Shown here: positions 63,008-64,000 of the stretch, in pieces | How the letters are laid out: each line of letters begins with the position of its first letter | Numbering within the stretch: position 1 is the first letter of the stretch | DNA from: Sandaracinaceae bacterium | Lineage (GTDB): Bacteria; Myxococcota_A; Polyangia; Polyangiales; Houyiibacteriaceae | Length of the DNA: 64,000 nucleotides | Assembly (NCBI GenBank): GCA_016706685.1 | Contig: JADJJE010000003.1 | Span: 310,001 to 374,000, forward strand | Direction: 5' to 3' | The notes under the pieces: model-generated | The model's database searches: none | What the model was told of the DNA's origin: nothing | The model's input: only the letters and a program-made list of their open reading frames with translations | Position numbers and translations under genes: made by a program

Positions 63008-64000
63008 ACGGCCTCCGAGAGCAAGCTGCGCCGAGCACGGCGGCGCATGACCCCCACGACTGCCACGACCACCAGCGGGACGAGCGGCGCAGCAGGCACG
63101 TGCGAGCGCCGCGGCGCAGGCCCCACCGTGCACGACAGCACCGGCGTGGTGGGCGAGCGGCGCGCCAGCTCGAGCCAGGGCGAGTCGCAGTAGTCGTTGC
63201 TCTGTGTGCACGCGGTGTAGTCGCCGAGCGCCGCCGGGTCGGTGAGCGTGAGCCAGCGCGCAAGCACCTCGTCGAGCGCGGCGCGCGCAGGCGGGACGCC
63301 CTGCTCGGGCACGCGCAGAAAGGGCTCGAAGACCAGCAGCAGGTCGCTGCTGGCGTCCACCGCGGCCGCGTAGCGATCGCGGTTCTCGCCCTCGCCATCG
63401 GGGCCACAGCGGTCGGTGGCCTCCGAGTGCGCCATGCCGTCGCGCTCCTCGTCGTGGCGCCCTGCGAGCGGCGCCTCGAAGTTCATGACGTGCACCACGC
63501 CACGCATGTCGGCCGTGCGCAGCGAGTGCGCGAAGCTGTCCTGGAGCGTGTGCAGCGCGCGCCCCAGGTGGTAGGCCGGCCCCCACACCTCCACCTCGAA
63601 CACGCCGTAGATGTCGAGGGTCACGTAGATCTCGTCCACCTCTGCCGCGCGGTCACCACCAGACAGCGTGGCCTCGTCCGCCACGTGCGTGAGGCTGGCC
63701 AGGATCTCGGCGCGACAGCCCCCGAGCGCGCTCGCGTTGCCCGCGTCGAAGTCGTCGGTGGCGGCGCGCAGGCAGTGCAGGTACTGCCCGCCAGGGTCGG
63801 CCTGCGCCGCACGCAGGGTCTGAGCGTTCGTGACGGAGTGGCCCTCGGTGTCGGGCGCCCGCGCCCCCATCACCACGCTGAAGAGGAAGAAGCGCGAGGC
63901 CCGGTCGAGCTCGCCGGCGTCACCCAGGTAGGCGTCGGCCACGCCCTCCCACTCTTCATCGGGGACGGCGCTGTCCGGAAAGCGCGGGAGCTGGTCCATG
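63004..64000 (-). CDS. Exported protein with zinc phospholipase C-like motif and MYXO-CTERM-like tail, N-terminus beyond window
   Basis: At least 331 residues, open to the right edge; no signal peptide is seen, and the tail needs one, so the true start probably lies outside. HLGRALHTLQDSFAHSLR resembles the HxLQD...H pattern of zinc-dependent phospholipase C/S1-P1-type folds. It has several Cys and an Asp-rich middle. The C-terminus has a Cys-Thr-Val-Gly, a hydrophobic stretch LVPLVVVAVVGVM and an Arg-rich end, which is the layout of the myxobacterial MYXO-CTERM sorting tail. It precedes a barrel protein in the same transcript. Confidence 0.65.
   Translation of the reverse strand, partial: MDQLPRFPDSAVPDEEWEGVADAYLGDAGELDRASRFFLFSVVMGARAPDTEGHSVTNAQTLRAAQADPGGQYLHCLRAATDDFDAGNASALGGCRAEILASLTHVADEATLSGGDRAAEVDEIYVTLDIYGVFEVEVWGPAYHLGRALHTLQDSFAHSLRTADMRGVVHVMNFEAPLAGRHDEERDGMAHSEATDRCGPDGEGENRDRYAAAVDASSDLLLVFEPFLRVPEQGVPPARAALDEVLARWLTLTDPAALGDYTACTQSNDYCDSPWLELARRSPTTPVLSCTVGPAPRRSHVPAAPLVPLVVVAVVGVMRRRARRSLLSEAV

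Overview
The window is one stretch of very GC-rich bacterial chromosome, with no plasmid, phage or transposon genes. It most resembles the Myxococcota, probably the Polyangia/Sandaracinaceae side. The signs are dense predicted lipoproteins, an MbnP/MbnH pair of the myxobacterial MXAN_0977 type, a type IV pilus minor-pilin/PilY1 cluster, a C-terminal tail like the MYXO-CTERM sorting signal (63004-64000, minus), and GC-rich hexamer arrays between genes. The taxon is an inference: there is no rRNA here.

Layout. 1-14 kb is mainly acyl-CoA and carbon metabolism: a GH31 glycosidase lipoprotein (cut by the edge), an MFE-2-type MaoC hydratase, a DRE-TIM (2-isopropylmalate synthase-like) enzyme, an acyl-CoA carboxylase pair (carboxyltransferase plus a biotin carboxylase/BCCP fusion), mpl, a TauE/SafE exporter and two tandem malyl-CoA lyase/CitE-like enzymes. 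14-21 kb (minus strand) is the operon fimT-pilV-pilW-pilX-pilY1 plus a lipoprotein. 21.5-27 kb is housekeeping: tRNA-Leu(CAG) with clear promoter and terminator, ruvA, grpE divergent from dnaK, and a UvrD/Rep helicase. 27-43 kb is mixed: a beta-lactamase-fold hydrolase, a PH-domain protein, a three-repeat Tudor-like membrane protein, mgtE, an aldo/keto reductase, a sterol-desaturase-like protein, an HTTM protein, two SDRs and a Kup K+ transporter with a long Ala/Glu-rich extension. 43-55 kb holds lipoproteins, a rhomboid protease, mbnP-mbnH, ruvC and a two-gene M16 peptidase operon. 54.6-64 kb holds two LysR regulators, a TetR-hydrolase operon with a clear operator, two methyltransferases and envelope proteins.

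Most notable. (i) Two arrays of the same hexamer family in opposite orientation (about 3.70-3.90 and 4.04-4.22 kb) flank the gap before the carboxylase operon. They contain a 57-nt perfect inverted repeat and could form a very large hairpin. A smaller hexamer-periodic array with inverted symmetry lies upstream of mpl (11.04-11.13 kb). (ii) A Tudor-like bacterial membrane protein. (iii) At least five genes, including dnaK, carry single-base frameshifts, often in short homopolymers. This fits residual indels in a draft long-read assembly better than real decay, and affects how every broken gene here should be read.
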